Shown: positions 49,358 through 59,340, counted from the first letter of the stretch. The stretch is DNA of 59,530 nucleotides from Bacillota bacterium (GCA_012837335.1 DURM01000027.1:1-59530), one strand, 5' to 3'. Translations and numbers: made by a program. The notes: generated from the letters alone by a model not told the origin.

Positions 49358-51109
49358 CTAGATGTATTGGTTTCCTTTTTCCCTGGTTATCGTTTTCTCT
49401 GTCATCTCGGCGGCAGACAGAATTCTGCGTCGGTTGTACAGCGGATAATAAGTCCCCGGAGGATCGATGTGAACCACATCATCGCCCCGCCACTTAACGT
49501 TGTACACTAAGCCGGAAGCGGTTTCCACCGTACTCCGCTCAGTAAGCGGGAAAGTAATTGTAATTTTCTCACCGGTGGCTGCCGCACCGAGATTAACAAA
49601 GGTCTGTTTAAGCCATGATAATCTGCGTCCGTTGTTAACATCGGTCTCCCCACCGCGCTCCCGCTCAACTTTGACCGCTCCAAAAGGAGTCCACTCCGGA
49701 ATTCTCACTAACAGCTCCGGAATGTCCTGGTTAATATAGAGCTCAACTTTTCCTTCATGGGGCATATGAGCGTGCACATCCAGCCAGGGGGTTGCCCGGT
49801 TGAGCAGCATATTCACACTGACACGGCCTGCTGTTTCAGTAACAATGTTGCTCCAGCCGAGATACAGCCCTCTCGTTCCTGCGCCAAGACAGCAGGTCTG
49901 AACATCCATGATATGGCCTCTGCCCCATTCTCCGTCGTAAACAAAGTCATTAGGGGCTGCGTAGCCAGAGAAGGCACCTCTCAGCCTCTGAGCAACTTTA
50001 TAATAAGTTCTCCGTTTGGGAATGTCATTTTCCTTGTGATCCAGTTCCTCAATCCAATCAATTTCCAAGAGCTGGGATTCGGTCAAATGGTTGCGCAGGA
50101 AGCGCTCCACCTTACCCCAATACTCGTAATAACCCGAGTGAGCAAGAATAATACCGCAGTGGATCGCATCCACCAAGGTGCAGGTTTCATGCTCATATTT
50201 CTGGTCGTGCATATCTCCCGGCGTCCACCCAAACGCAGTAAACTGGGTAAGCGCCCAATCGTAGCTCTTCTTAACATAAGCGAGAATTGCCGCATCCCGG
50301 GTATGGTAAGCAAATGCTGCCAGCGAAGCAAGAGTGCCCATCCGAGTGTGGAAGTGTCCGCTCCGGTATTCTAGAGCTCCATTAAAACTGCCATCAGCGT
50401 TAAACACACCGCTGCGGTACATAATGTTGCCGACAAAGTTTTCAGCCAGCTGATAGGCATCTCTACTGCCCGTCAGCCGGTGGTAGCGGTATAAGGGTCC
50501 GATCTGCCGGCCCCAGAAGGAAGCGGGATCAACTGCCAAGCGAGTGTGAACCGCGTCAAATGAAGGCCAGCCCGTTTCGGTGTATTCTGAAGCAGGGTAG
50601 TACCAGCCCTGGCGCTCCTTGCGGGCAATCCGCTTTAAAGCGGCGCAGAGACGGTCTGCAGTTTCTTTTACTTTTTCATCTTCAGTGGCTGCCAGCCAGG
50701 TAGTTAACCCTAACAGCACAGCCCGCTGGTCAATCATGCTGGCACTTTCCTTAAACTCCGCTTGATGCTCTTCGATGGTGGACTGGCGGAAAGTATTGCG
50801 CCGGTAGCTGAGGCCGTCTTTCCGGAAGAAACTCATTAAATTGCGGCGGTAATAGCCTTCAATCTCAGTTCCGTAATCGCTGCCGGACATGGTCCGGGCA
50901 AGCACAATAGCATCAACTAAGCGTCCATGGCTGGAACCGAAATCCCAGTTGCCATGGGTCATATAGGCTGGTCTAGCCTTGAAATTGCCGTTAAAAAACG
51001 GTATATATTCATAATCTTCGTCAGCAACCCCAATTAATGCATTGAGGGCAATTTCTGCCCTTTCTTCCAACAGCAGTGTATCAGGCAGTGTCTGCTTGAC
51101 CCTATTCAA
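49358..51109 (-). CDS. GH127-like (alpha/alpha)6-barrel glycoside hydrolase candidate
   Basis: The protein is about 583 residues. The N-terminal two thirds is helical with toroid features (GNWDFGSSHGRLVDAIVLA, DPASFWGRQIGPLYRYHRLTG, KYEHETCTLVDAIHCGIILA). The C-terminal third is beta-rich. VQTCCLGAGTRGLYLGWSNI, VSVNMLLNRATPW and PELLVRIPEWTPFG recall the GH127/GH146 beta-L-arabinofuranosidase plan. The match is to layout and a few motifs, so activity is uncertain. Translation starts at TTG 51109 (GGAG 9 nt upstream) or TTG 51118, inside the GH42 gene end. No signal peptide. Confidence 0.68.
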   Translation of the reverse strand: MNRVKQTLPDTLLLEERAEIALNALIGVADEDYEYIPFFNGNFKARPAYMTHGNWDFGSSHGRLVDAIVLARTMSGSDYGTEIEGYYRRNLMSFFRKDGLSYRRNTFRQSTIEEHQAEFKESASMIDQRAVLLGLTTWLAATEDEKVKETADRLCAALKRIARKERQGWYYPASEYTETGWPSFDAVHTRLAVDPASFWGRQIGPLYRYHRLTGSRDAYQLAENFVGNIMYRSGVFNADGSFNGALEYRSGHFHTRMGTLASLAAFAYHTRDAAILAYVKKSYDWALTQFTAFGWTPGDMHDQKYEHETCTLVDAIHCGIILAHSGYYEYWGKVERFLRNHLTESQLLEIDWIEELDHKENDIPKRRTYYKVAQRLRGAFSGYAAPNDFVYDGEWGRGHIMDVQTCCLGAGTRGLYLGWSNIVTETAGRVSVNMLLNRATPWLDVHAHMPHEGKVELYINQDIPELLVRIPEWTPFGAVKVERERGGETDVNNGRRLSWLKQTFVNLGAAATGEKITITFPLTERSTVETASGLVYNVKWRGDDVVHIDPPGTYYPLYNRRRILSAAEMTEKTITREKGNQYI

Positions 51110-53129
51110 TCCGATCAACTCCTTCTAAAATCAGCACATCTTTTGCTTCCAGTTCGACCTGTCCAGTTAAGGTTCTTCCGGTAATCAGATCTTGATAGGT
51201 TTTATCGGTTAAATCAATGGTTACTGCGCTGTCGTTGTGGTTAAGCACGAATGTAAAAATCCGCTCGCCTTTATAACGCTGGGTAACTTCCACTCCCTGC
51301 GGCACATCCAAGCAGGCTTTAATGCCCTTCTGCTCACAGATGTACTTGATCAATCCGTTGAGAAAGTCCTGCTCTGGATCAGTGGCCACATAGTACGCTG
51401 TGCCTTCTCCGTACTGATTCCGGGTTAAGCAGGGATATCCAGCGTAAAAGTCACTTTCATATTCAGCCAGCGCTTCCGCACCCTGCAGATGGAGGATATC
51501 GCAGATCAATCCGCACTCATAGCGCTCTGCTAATTCTCCCAGAGGCTCTTTCATAACAACTGCATTGCGCATATGGGGCAGCAGAGCATCGACTTCTTCT
51601 ACCCAGATGCCGAGAATCTCTTTCAGTTCACCGGGATAGCCCCCTAGAATCACATGGTCGTTTTCATCGACAATGCCACTGAAGAACGAAGTAACAAAAG
51701 TACCGCCCTTTTCCACAAACCGGCCGATGTTTTCAGCTGTACCCGGCTTGGTCATATAGAGAAGCGGTGCAATTACCAGATCGTATTTGCTTAAGTCAGA
51801 ATCCGGTTTCACAATGTCCACAGGAATATTCAGATTGTATAAAGCACTGTAGTATTTTTCGACCTGCTCAAAATACTTCAAGTCGCGGCTTGGTCCACTG
51901 GACTGCTCCACAGCCCACCAGTTATCCCAATCAAAGATGATTGCAGTTCGAGCTTCCGTGCGGGCATCAAGGATGCTGTCTCCTAAGTTTTTCAGCTCAG
52001 CCCCCAGCTGGGCAACTTCCCTAAAGACCCGGGTGTTCTCATGACCGACGTGGGAAATTACGGCACCGTGAAGTTTTTCGACGCCGGCTTTGGATTGGCG
52101 CATCTGGAAAAACATGACGGTGTCCGCTCCATGAGCAAGAGCCTGGTAGCTTAAGAGGCGCATCACACCAGGCCGCTTGAGGATATTATAAGCCTGCCAA
52201 TTTTGGTTGCTGGGAGTCTGCTCTGCTAAGATGTAAGACTCGCCCTCTCTCAGTCCCCGCATCAAATCGTGCTTAAGGGCAACTGTGCTCATGGCGTGCT
52301 GAGGCTGGGGATAGTTATCCCAGGAAATGATGTCCACATATTTGCCGAACTTAAACTGATCCAGCTTCTTAATGAAACCAGAGATGTTGGTAGTGACAAT
52401 TAAATCCGGGGTAACCTCTTTAATGACATTGTACTCATTGAGGAAGCAGGCAATATTTGAATCAGTCATAAACCTCAGGTAATCCAAGGCTACCGGCTGA
52501 TACCATTTGTTGTCATCATTCAGTTCGGAAGGAACCATAATCTCATCCCAATTGTAAATGGTATGCCCCCAGAAGCTGAGATTCCACCGTTTGTTAACTT
52601 CCTCGATGGTTTTGTAGCGCTCTTGAGTCCATTTGCGAAACTCCTCCGCGCAGTTTTCGCAGTAGCAGTATGTACCGTATTCATTAGCCACTCGCCACCA
52701 TAACAGCGCCGGATGGTCTTTATATCTTTCTGCCAGCTTGCGAGCCAGCTCCGCAGCAAACTTGCGGTAGACTTTGCTGTTGGGACAGAAATTAACCCGC
52801 TTACCGTGCGTCCGCTTCCGACCGTATACGTCTACCGGCAGAATCTCCGGATACTTAACCGACATCCAAGCCGGCTGCGCTGCCGTGGATGTGGCAATGC
52901 AGGCATAGATCCCATTCTCCGCCAGCAGATCCAGGATTTTATCCAGCCACTCAAAATCATAGTGATCTTCAGCTGGCTGAAGTTTCGCCCAGCTGAAGAC
53001 CGGGACTGTCACCACATTAATTCCTGCCTGCTTAAACAGGCGTATATCTTCATGCCAGACTTCTTCTGGCCATTGATCTGGGTTCCAATCTCCGCCATAG
53101 TAAACTGCTTTTAATTTTGGATTAATCAT
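51102..53129 (-). CDS. GH42 beta-galactosidase
   Basis: The 675-residue protein is a GH42 enzyme releasing beta-D-galactose (some members prefer alpha-L-arabinopyranose). It starts YYGGDWNPDQWPEEVWHEDIRLFKQAGINVVT. The acid/base is Glu 150 in RVANEYG and the nucleophile is Glu 303 in ILAEQTPSNQNW. Cys 115, 155, 157 and 160 match the structural zinc site of many GH42 members. The trimerisation (glutaminase-like) domain and a C-terminal beta domain follow. No signal peptide. It heads the unit GH42, GH127-like, GH29; galactan side chains of rhamnogalacturonan I are a plausible source of substrate. Confidence 0.95.
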   Translation of the reverse strand: MINPKLKAVYYGGDWNPDQWPEEVWHEDIRLFKQAGINVVTVPVFSWAKLQPAEDHYDFEWLDKILDLLAENGIYACIATSTAAQPAWMSVKYPEILPVDVYGRKRTHGKRVNFCPNSKVYRKFAAELARKLAERYKDHPALLWWRVANEYGTYCYCENCAEEFRKWTQERYKTIEEVNKRWNLSFWGHTIYNWDEIMVPSELNDDNKWYQPVALDYLRFMTDSNIACFLNEYNVIKEVTPDLIVTTNISGFIKKLDQFKFGKYVDIISWDNYPQPQHAMSTVALKHDLMRGLREGESYILAEQTPSNQNWQAYNILKRPGVMRLLSYQALAHGADTVMFFQMRQSKAGVEKLHGAVISHVGHENTRVFREVAQLGAELKNLGDSILDARTEARTAIIFDWDNWWAVEQSSGPSRDLKYFEQVEKYYSALYNLNIPVDIVKPDSDLSKYDLVIAPLLYMTKPGTAENIGRFVEKGGTFVTSFFSGIVDENDHVILGGYPGELKEILGIWVEEVDALLPHMRNAVVMKEPLGELAERYECGLICDILHLQGAEALAEYESDFYAGYPCLTRNQYGEGTAYYVATDPEQDFLNGLIKYICEQKGIKACLDVPQGVEVTQRYKGERIFTFVLNHNDSAVTIDLTDKTYQDLITGRTLTGQVELEAKDVLILEGVDRIE

Positions 53130-53227
53130 CTGCTGTGCCCCTTTCTGTGATTTATTTTAACTGGTTGTAAGCAAACTCGCCCTGTATTGGTTAGACATTC
53201 AAAAAGATAATCCTTCTGCAATATTTT

Positions 53228-55453
53228 TTATCTGAGTTTTACAAGAGCATCAGCTTCACCAAGGGGTTTACTGTAAAGATAACCCTGCATCACATCGCAG
53301 CCGCTGGCTGCAAGATACTCACGCTGCTCCTCATGCTCCACACCTTCAGCCACGACTTTCAGTCCCAATTTGTGGCACATGGCGATCAGATCCTGGATAA
53401 TCTGCTTCTGTCCATTTTTTACAAGAATTTTATCAATAAAACTTTTATCGATTTTGATGCAGTCAATTGGCAGATCTTCGATTCTTGCTAGAGACGAATA
53501 GCCGGTACCGAAATCATCTAGGGCAATCGTAATGCCCAGACTTCTGAGAGAGCAGAGTTTTGAACGAATATCGTCAAGATCCTCAATAATCATCGACTCA
53601 GTAATCTCCAGCTGGAGGTTGCTCGGTTCGATGCCCGATGCCTCGATGATTTCTTGCACCTGCTGGGCAAAATCCGGCTGGTAGAGCTCAACTACCGAAA
53701 TATTGACGGCCGTATGGAGTTCAGGATAACCGGCTTCTCTCAACTTATTAATGAAATCACAAGCCTCTGTAATGGCCCATAATCCGAAAGGAATGATAAG
53801 ATCTTGACGTTCAGCGATTGGAATAAACTCTCCCGGAGATACCGGGCCGAAAGTGGGGGAATTCATCCTGGCCAGAGCCTCAAAACCGCAGATCTGTCCG
53901 GATGACAGGCAAACTTTAGGTTGATACAAGAGATACAAAGTATCAGTAGTGGGGTTAGCTAAAAACTCTGCCATTTCCGCCGCAATAATTTCCTGGCGGT
54001 GCAGCAAAGTTTCCATCTGTTTGTCGTAAAAGGCATATGCATTAGCCGGATCATTCTCCGCATGCATCAGCGCAACCGATGCTTGCGTAAAGAGCTTGTC
54101 AGCAGAACTAAAAGAACCGTTTAACTCTACAATTCCTACATAAATCTTCAGCTGCCGCTCCACAAAATTGGGACTGTCCTCTAAAACTCGGGTGACGCTC
54201 TCTGCCAAAGATGCCAGCGCATCCCGGCTCGGGTAATCCCGCACATAGATCAGAAGGCGGTTAGCTGTAAATCTAAACAGCTGGCAGCCGGGGCACTCCA
54301 AATTCTGCACCTTTTCTGCTAGGGTTTTAATAACTTGATCACCAATATTAAAACCGTAAGTAGAGTTGACCTCACTTAAATTGCTGCCGTGAATCATGAG
54401 AATTGCTCTCGATTTCTCCTCAGGCCAAGTCAAATCGTCCCGGAGCACTTCTTCCAGATAAGCTTTGTTGGGCAGTCCGGTTAAAGAATCTTGATAAGCA
54501 GTGATCATCAGCTTTTTGTTGTGCCGGAAGTTGCTGAGCATGATGTAAATCAAACCTAAGAAAAGCCCGGCAGTTACCAGTGCTCCTAACAGCTCAGTTG
54601 TGCGGGCAATCGCAGTAATATCCGCGGTCAGCTTACCGACATTAAGTGTGCCCACATGTTCATCTCCAACGTAGATTGGCACGTAAACTTCATAAAATTC
54701 ACCCTGGGGACTGGTGAGATTCATGGTTGAATAGGTGTCTCCGGCTTGGATGGCTGCGCGGATATCTGGATCCTCAACCACCTCGCCGATCTCATGCATG
54801 CCATTGCCGGCTACAATCTTAAATTCATTGTCAATCATGCAGACATGATCCACCAGCTCAAAACTGGCAATTTCCTCAATTATGCGGGGTATCTCAAATG
54901 AGGCTAAAAGATTTTCTACTATGCCGGCTCTAATACCAAGCTGAACAAACCGCCCATCGGCTAGTTTCACATAGCCGTATTTGTAATACTCACCGGATTC
55001 AGTATCAGCTCGAATTTCTTCAATCAGAGCAGTTTCGCTGCTGGTCATGAATTCATAGACCGGATGGCCGGGCAGCGCCTGCCAGCCGAGGTATGCCTCA
55101 CGGGTAGAGTAAATAATCTCACCCTCGGGGCTGAAAACATAAATCTCATCAACCTCAAGCAGATCCGCAAGCTCAATTAGGGACTCATTGGTAATCTGTT
55201 CCGCGTACCTGGCAGCGGTTCTGCTGGCGCTGAGCAGCCGCTTTTCCAGAGTTTCATTAATAATTCCATAGGCCTCGGCGGTTTTCGTGAGGCTGTGGGA
55301 GTAAACACGGGTGTAGTTGATATACTCCTGCTCCATCTTTTCGAGGAAATAGTTCCTAATCGAACTGACCAGAAAATACTCGGAAATAAAAAACACGACC
55401 GTAACAAGCAAAACTGCAATGACATAAGGACGCAGCCTGATAGTTTTTTTCAT
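53228..55453 (-). CDS. membrane sensor with degenerate GGDEF and intact EAL domain (c-di-GMP phosphodiesterase)
   Basis: The 741-residue protein has a transmembrane helix at 12-32, an extracytoplasmic double-Cache-like sensor (IYVFSPEGEIIYSTREAY, YEVYVPIYVGDEHVGTLNVG) and a second helix near 285-307. The GGDEF domain (DSLTGLPNKAYLEEVL) lacks the GGDEF signature, reading FRFTANRLLIYV there. The EAL domain from ~490 is complete: FEALARMNS, AVNISVVEL, LQLEITESMI, ALDDFGTGYSSLARI, CIKIDKSFI, VAEGVEHEEQ, DVMQGYLYSKPL. It should hydrolyse c-di-GMP in response to an external ligand. It lies between the GH42 unit and a terminator after the exporter genes. Confidence 0.92.
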   Translation of the reverse strand: MKKTIRLRPYVIAVLLVTVVFFISEYFLVSSIRNYFLEKMEQEYINYTRVYSHSLTKTAEAYGIINETLEKRLLSASRTAARYAEQITNESLIELADLLEVDEIYVFSPEGEIIYSTREAYLGWQALPGHPVYEFMTSSETALIEEIRADTESGEYYKYGYVKLADGRFVQLGIRAGIVENLLASFEIPRIIEEIASFELVDHVCMIDNEFKIVAGNGMHEIGEVVEDPDIRAAIQAGDTYSTMNLTSPQGEFYEVYVPIYVGDEHVGTLNVGKLTADITAIARTTELLGALVTAGLFLGLIYIMLSNFRHNKKLMITAYQDSLTGLPNKAYLEEVLRDDLTWPEEKSRAILMIHGSNLSEVNSTYGFNIGDQVIKTLAEKVQNLECPGCQLFRFTANRLLIYVRDYPSRDALASLAESVTRVLEDSPNFVERQLKIYVGIVELNGSFSSADKLFTQASVALMHAENDPANAYAFYDKQMETLLHRQEIIAAEMAEFLANPTTDTLYLLYQPKVCLSSGQICGFEALARMNSPTFGPVSPGEFIPIAERQDLIIPFGLWAITEACDFINKLREAGYPELHTAVNISVVELYQPDFAQQVQEIIEASGIEPSNLQLEITESMIIEDLDDIRSKLCSLRSLGITIALDDFGTGYSSLARIEDLPIDCIKIDKSFIDKILVKNGQKQIIQDLIAMCHKLGLKVVAEGVEHEEQREYLAASGCDVMQGYLYSKPLGEADALVKLR

Positions 55454-55564
55454 GTGCCACTACCTCCATCGCGCTGAGCGATCGTGAGAGATCGAAAGAA
55501 CCATAAAAAAACTGATAGGATTCCAGTTATGGAAACATTTCTTTATATGCTGTTAAATCTCCTT

Positions 55565-55598
55565 TTTAAAAAAATAAACCTGCGGAACCTCCGCAGGT
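55565..55598 (-). terminator. intrinsic terminator of the ABC exporter pair
   Basis: On the minus strand ACCTGCGGA and TCCGCAGGT form a 9-bp stem with a tight loop, followed by TTTATTTTTTT. It lies 20 bp after the second exporter gene stop. Confidence 0.88.
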
Positions 55599-55617
55599 AG
55601 AGATTTAAACATAGTGA

Positions 55618-57438
55618 TCAGGCCGTGTACCACTGGGCTTGGGCTGCGTACATTTCAGCGTACAATCCGCCTTTCTGCATCAGCTCGGCATGGGTGCCTT
55701 CTTCAACAATCCTGCCCTCATGGAAGACCAAGATGCGGTCAGCAAGCTTAGTTGCTCCTAAACGATGGGAAATCATAATTGCGGTCCGATCTCCCGTCAG
55801 TTCTTTGAAGTCATGGTAGAATTTCGCTTCCGAGATGGGATCCAGTGCCGCTGTCTGCTCATCTAAAACCATCACCTTAGCTTCCTGCCTGGTAATTGCT
55901 CTGGCAAAGCCCAGCTTCTGCCACTGGCCGCCGGACAAATCGGTGCGTCCTTCTTCTAAGGTTCCCAAAAAGGTATTGTATTTTTGATCCATTTCCTGAA
56001 TAAACGAATCAGCATCAGCACGCTTAGCTGCGGTAATTATCTCACTCTCAGTCAGCTCCCGATACATATCGCCGATGCGGATATTATCTGCAACTGTAAG
56101 CTGATAGCGGCCAAAATCCTGAAACACAAAAGATGTGGCGCGCCGCATCAAACCCAGCGATTCCGCCAAGTCTCTTCCGGCAAAAGTAATCCTGCCTTTC
56201 TGCGGACGGTACAACCCGCACAACAAGGCTACAAAAGTGCTCTTCCCTGAGCCATTTTCACCGACAATTGCTACTTTCTCTCCCTGCTTGATGGTGACAT
56301 TGATGTCTTTTAATACCAGGCGCTCAGTGTTGGGATAATGGAAAGACACATTTTCAAACACGATATCTGCGTGCTTTGGCAGCGGCTCTTCTTCACCTGT
56401 GAGGTTTTCGCTGTCCAGCTCTAACAGTTCGAAATAATCTTTAATATACTTGCCTGTGGTGGATAACCCCAGCAGCTCATAGAAGATGGAGCGCATGATG
56501 CCCTGCAGATTGCGCGCTGCGCCGTAAATTAGGACAAAAGAACCGATGCCCACGCCTGATGCCGGATCAAACATTTGGCGGCAGATCAGCCACAGAGCAA
56601 TGCCCAGCGTAGTGTATCCGCAGATATTAGACAGCAAATTGAAAACATAGTATTTGCGGATAAATTTATAACGGTGGTTGCGGAGTTTCAAGGACAGATC
56701 TGCCCATTTCTCCATTAGATAGCCAGAGTACTGCCCAACCCGCATTTCGCGTATTCCATCCCGTTTTACAAAGAGATTGTAAACATACCACTGCTGCCGT
56801 AACTCCGGAGCTTCCCACTGCGCTTGATAATACCCTTCTTCATTTTGCAGGCGCATCAAGATGATTGCCGGGATTGTACCGGAAATTATCACTACTGCAA
56901 TCCGCCAATCTTCTGCTAGCACCAGCGCTCCGACAGAGGTGAGAGTAATCAGACTGGTGATTAAGCCCAAGCTGCTGTAAATCACCTGGGAAATCCGGTT
57001 GGGCAGTTCCTTGGATACCCACTCCAGCTTGTTGTACACCTCCGGAGTATCCATGTATTCATACCGCAGTGATGAGATTTTATTCAGCATCTGATCTATC
57101 ATGTGGTTATTGACCCGCGCCGGAATTGTCCGGTTAGCATAAGCTTCCAAAATTCCCAACAGCCAGGAGAGCAGCCACAATCCTCCCCAAAGGGCCAATG
57201 CTTTAATCACTTTTTTCAAGATCGCTTGGGATGGGGAAACAACCAAAAGCTCTGCCTGGCTGAAAAACTCTTTCTGGAGACTAAGCAGGGCTGACGGAAA
57301 TAAAGCAGTTACTAAACCAACCGCCAAAAACAGCAGTTCTTTCTTCTTGCAGGCCTGCAGGATCAGCCGAAAACTGGTTACAATGGTACGGACAATGCCA
57401 ACTCCCTTATTACCATTCGTTTGCTCTTTCAAAGCCAT
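55618..57438 (-). CDS. ABC exporter half-transporter, second subunit
   Basis: The 606-residue protein has an N-terminal six-helix exporter domain (LLFLAVGLVTALFPSALLSL and others, ~30-330) followed by an ABC ATPase: GENGSGKSTFVALLCG, TSFVFQDFGRYQLTV (Q loop), DLSGGQWQKLGFARAI, VMVLDEQTAALDP (Gln after the catalytic Glu in place of Pro) and IMISHRLG. ATG 57438 lies within the end of the first exporter gene (28-bp overlap), showing translational coupling and likely heterodimer formation. It belongs to the peptide/lipid/multidrug exporter class; cargo unknown. Confidence 0.88.
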   Translation of the reverse strand: MALKEQTNGNKGVGIVRTIVTSFRLILQACKKKELLFLAVGLVTALFPSALLSLQKEFFSQAELLVVSPSQAILKKVIKALALWGGLWLLSWLLGILEAYANRTIPARVNNHMIDQMLNKISSLRYEYMDTPEVYNKLEWVSKELPNRISQVIYSSLGLITSLITLTSVGALVLAEDWRIAVVIISGTIPAIILMRLQNEEGYYQAQWEAPELRQQWYVYNLFVKRDGIREMRVGQYSGYLMEKWADLSLKLRNHRYKFIRKYYVFNLLSNICGYTTLGIALWLICRQMFDPASGVGIGSFVLIYGAARNLQGIMRSIFYELLGLSTTGKYIKDYFELLELDSENLTGEEEPLPKHADIVFENVSFHYPNTERLVLKDINVTIKQGEKVAIVGENGSGKSTFVALLCGLYRPQKGRITFAGRDLAESLGLMRRATSFVFQDFGRYQLTVADNIRIGDMYRELTESEIITAAKRADADSFIQEMDQKYNTFLGTLEEGRTDLSGGQWQKLGFARAITRQEAKVMVLDEQTAALDPISEAKFYHDFKELTGDRTAIMISHRLGATKLADRILVFHEGRIVEEGTHAELMQKGGLYAEMYAAQAQWYTA

Positions 57439-59290
57439 TGAAAGCCACACTCCCTTCGTACCATTCGGCCTGGGCTCTGAACATCTCGGCATAATGCCGT
57501 CCGGCCTTGATCAGTTCTTCATGAGTGCCCATATCCACAAGCTCTCCATCTTTGAGAACGATAATCTTATCCGCTAATCTGGCAAATCCTAAGCGGTGGG
57601 ATACTAACACAGCTGTTCTGCCGCCAAGGGAATTCTTGATTTCCAGAAACTGCTCCATTTCCGCGACAGGATCCAGCTTGGCAGCGGGCTCGTCAAGAAT
57701 CAGGATATCTTTATCGCTGACATGAGCCCGGGCAACCCCAATCCGCTGCCACTCACCTCCAGACAGCTCCAGTCCGTCCTCCTCATACTGGCGGCCTAAG
57801 AATGTGTCGAGGCCTTTCGGTTGGGCCTGAATCAGCTTGTCAGCCTGGCCTTTTCGCGCCGCTTCCATCAGCACTGCGTCATTGTGCAGCTGCTTGATAT
57901 CTCCAAAGGCGATGTTCTCGCGGATAGTGAAGTGATACTGCTTAAAATCCTGAAACACCGCGCCCATTTTGCTGTACAGGTATTCTTGAGTGAGTTCCTG
58001 GTAGGGCAGACCTTCAAAGTAAATTCTGCCCTTATTTGGGGTATAGAGACCAAGGAGCAGCTTAATCAGAGTAGTCTTACCTGCTCCGTTATCACCCACA
58101 AGGGCAACGGTTTCGCCCCTGTTAACGCTGAAACTGATATTTCTCAGCACTGTTTTTTCCGGTACATAGCCAAAAGTTACATTTTCCAACCGGAAAACGG
58201 TGACGGGTTCTTTTGGCTTAATCTCCTTGTGCTCCCGCGTCGGCAGACCTGTTTCATCAAACACCATTTCAAATACTTCCTTCTGATTGGCCAGCACCGG
58301 CATATAACCGACGGTGTAGAGGTAGTGGCTGACCAGGCTTTGAACCGTTCCAAAGAGCTGATCATTTAACTGCCAGATGATGACCAATCCGCCGAGCAGA
58401 ATTTTACCGCGCCAGACCAACCACACTCCCACACCTAAGATTAAAAGTGTAAACAATAGGTACATCAAAGCTAAAATATTGCGCACCCGATTTGACTTTA
58501 TCTCCAATTCAATTTCCATACCGGTCAATTTTTCAACCAATACGCGCCAGCGGCTGCGGAAAAACTCGCTCAACTTCATCGCCCGAATTTCTTTTCCGAT
58601 TTCCCGTCCGGTCAGCAGTCCCGAATAATACTGCTGCTTGCGCCGCTCCATTTTGGCTACTGACCAGAAGTCATAATACTGCTGGAACACTCGACCGACC
58701 AGCACTAGCGAGACGACTGCCTGGATGCTCCCAATGACTAAAAGAATCCAAGAGGTTGAAAAAGCAAACCAAAGCAGGCCAATCGTGCCCACGAATGAGC
58801 CAATCATGCTGGTGGTACCGCCGATAAAATAGGCTAGACGGTTGCAGGTTACTCCTACCTGAGAAATCTGATCCGAGAACTCTTTGTTATCAAACTTGTA
58901 TAAAGGAATCGTATTGACAAAGGCAGCATATTTCCGCTGCATGGCGATGGAATAGCGCGTCTGCATGGTGTACTTAATAATATTAGGAATGATATTGTAC
59001 GAGCTCTGCAGAATCCACAGGGCGCAGAGCAGCGCAACTCTCCAAGTGACCTTCTTAAAATCGCTGGTTTCAACACCGATCGTAATCGAATTGACAACTT
59101 CCTGGGTAACCCTAAGCAGATAGACCGGAATCAGAGCTCCAAGGATATTCATTACAGTCCAGAAAATAAAGTTGCTCTTATCAATCTCCCAGCCCTGCTG
59201 GTACGCCCATTTGGCTACTTCCCACTGATCAAAGATTTTTAACCGTTTTAATATCCTGACAATCCTTCCTTCACTGACAACTTGGCTCAT
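57410..59290 (-). CDS. ABC exporter half-transporter, first subunit
   Basis: The 626-residue protein is an exporter-type half transporter. The membrane domain spans roughly 35-330 (FWTVMNILGALIPVYLLRV, IGTIGLLWFAFSTSWILLVIGSI). The ATPase has GDNGAGKTTLIKLLLG, GAVFQDFKQYHFTI, ELSGGEWQRIGVARAH, ILILDEPAAKLDP and AVLVSHRLGF. ATG 59290 has AAGGAG 7 nt upstream. It is similar in design to subunit 2, so the two form an operon encoding a heterodimer. An upstream promoter-like TTGACA and a strong 5'-UTR hairpin precede it. Confidence 0.88.
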   Translation of the reverse strand: MSQVVSEGRIVRILKRLKIFDQWEVAKWAYQQGWEIDKSNFIFWTVMNILGALIPVYLLRVTQEVVNSITIGVETSDFKKVTWRVALLCALWILQSSYNIIPNIIKYTMQTRYSIAMQRKYAAFVNTIPLYKFDNKEFSDQISQVGVTCNRLAYFIGGTTSMIGSFVGTIGLLWFAFSTSWILLVIGSIQAVVSLVLVGRVFQQYYDFWSVAKMERRKQQYYSGLLTGREIGKEIRAMKLSEFFRSRWRVLVEKLTGMEIELEIKSNRVRNILALMYLLFTLLILGVGVWLVWRGKILLGGLVIIWQLNDQLFGTVQSLVSHYLYTVGYMPVLANQKEVFEMVFDETGLPTREHKEIKPKEPVTVFRLENVTFGYVPEKTVLRNISFSVNRGETVALVGDNGAGKTTLIKLLLGLYTPNKGRIYFEGLPYQELTQEYLYSKMGAVFQDFKQYHFTIRENIAFGDIKQLHNDAVLMEAARKGQADKLIQAQPKGLDTFLGRQYEEDGLELSGGEWQRIGVARAHVSDKDILILDEPAAKLDPVAEMEQFLEIKNSLGGRTAVLVSHRLGFARLADKIIVLKDGELVDMGTHEELIKAGRHYAEMFRAQAEWYEGSVAFNGFERANEW

Positions 59291-59340
59291 ATCTCCACTC
59301 CTTTACCCTTGGGCTGTGGTCATTGATAATTATGTGAGCA

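Noticed and set aside
55454-55560. Possible c-di-GMP riboswitch before the EAL gene
   Set aside because: No c-di-GMP-I or -II consensus blocks are present; only a five-base stem (AACTG/CAGTT) before a T run was found.
57439-57492. Longer start for the second exporter subunit
   Set aside because: The 18 extra codons overlap the end of subunit 1 and do not resemble an exporter N-terminus; ATG 57438 fits better.
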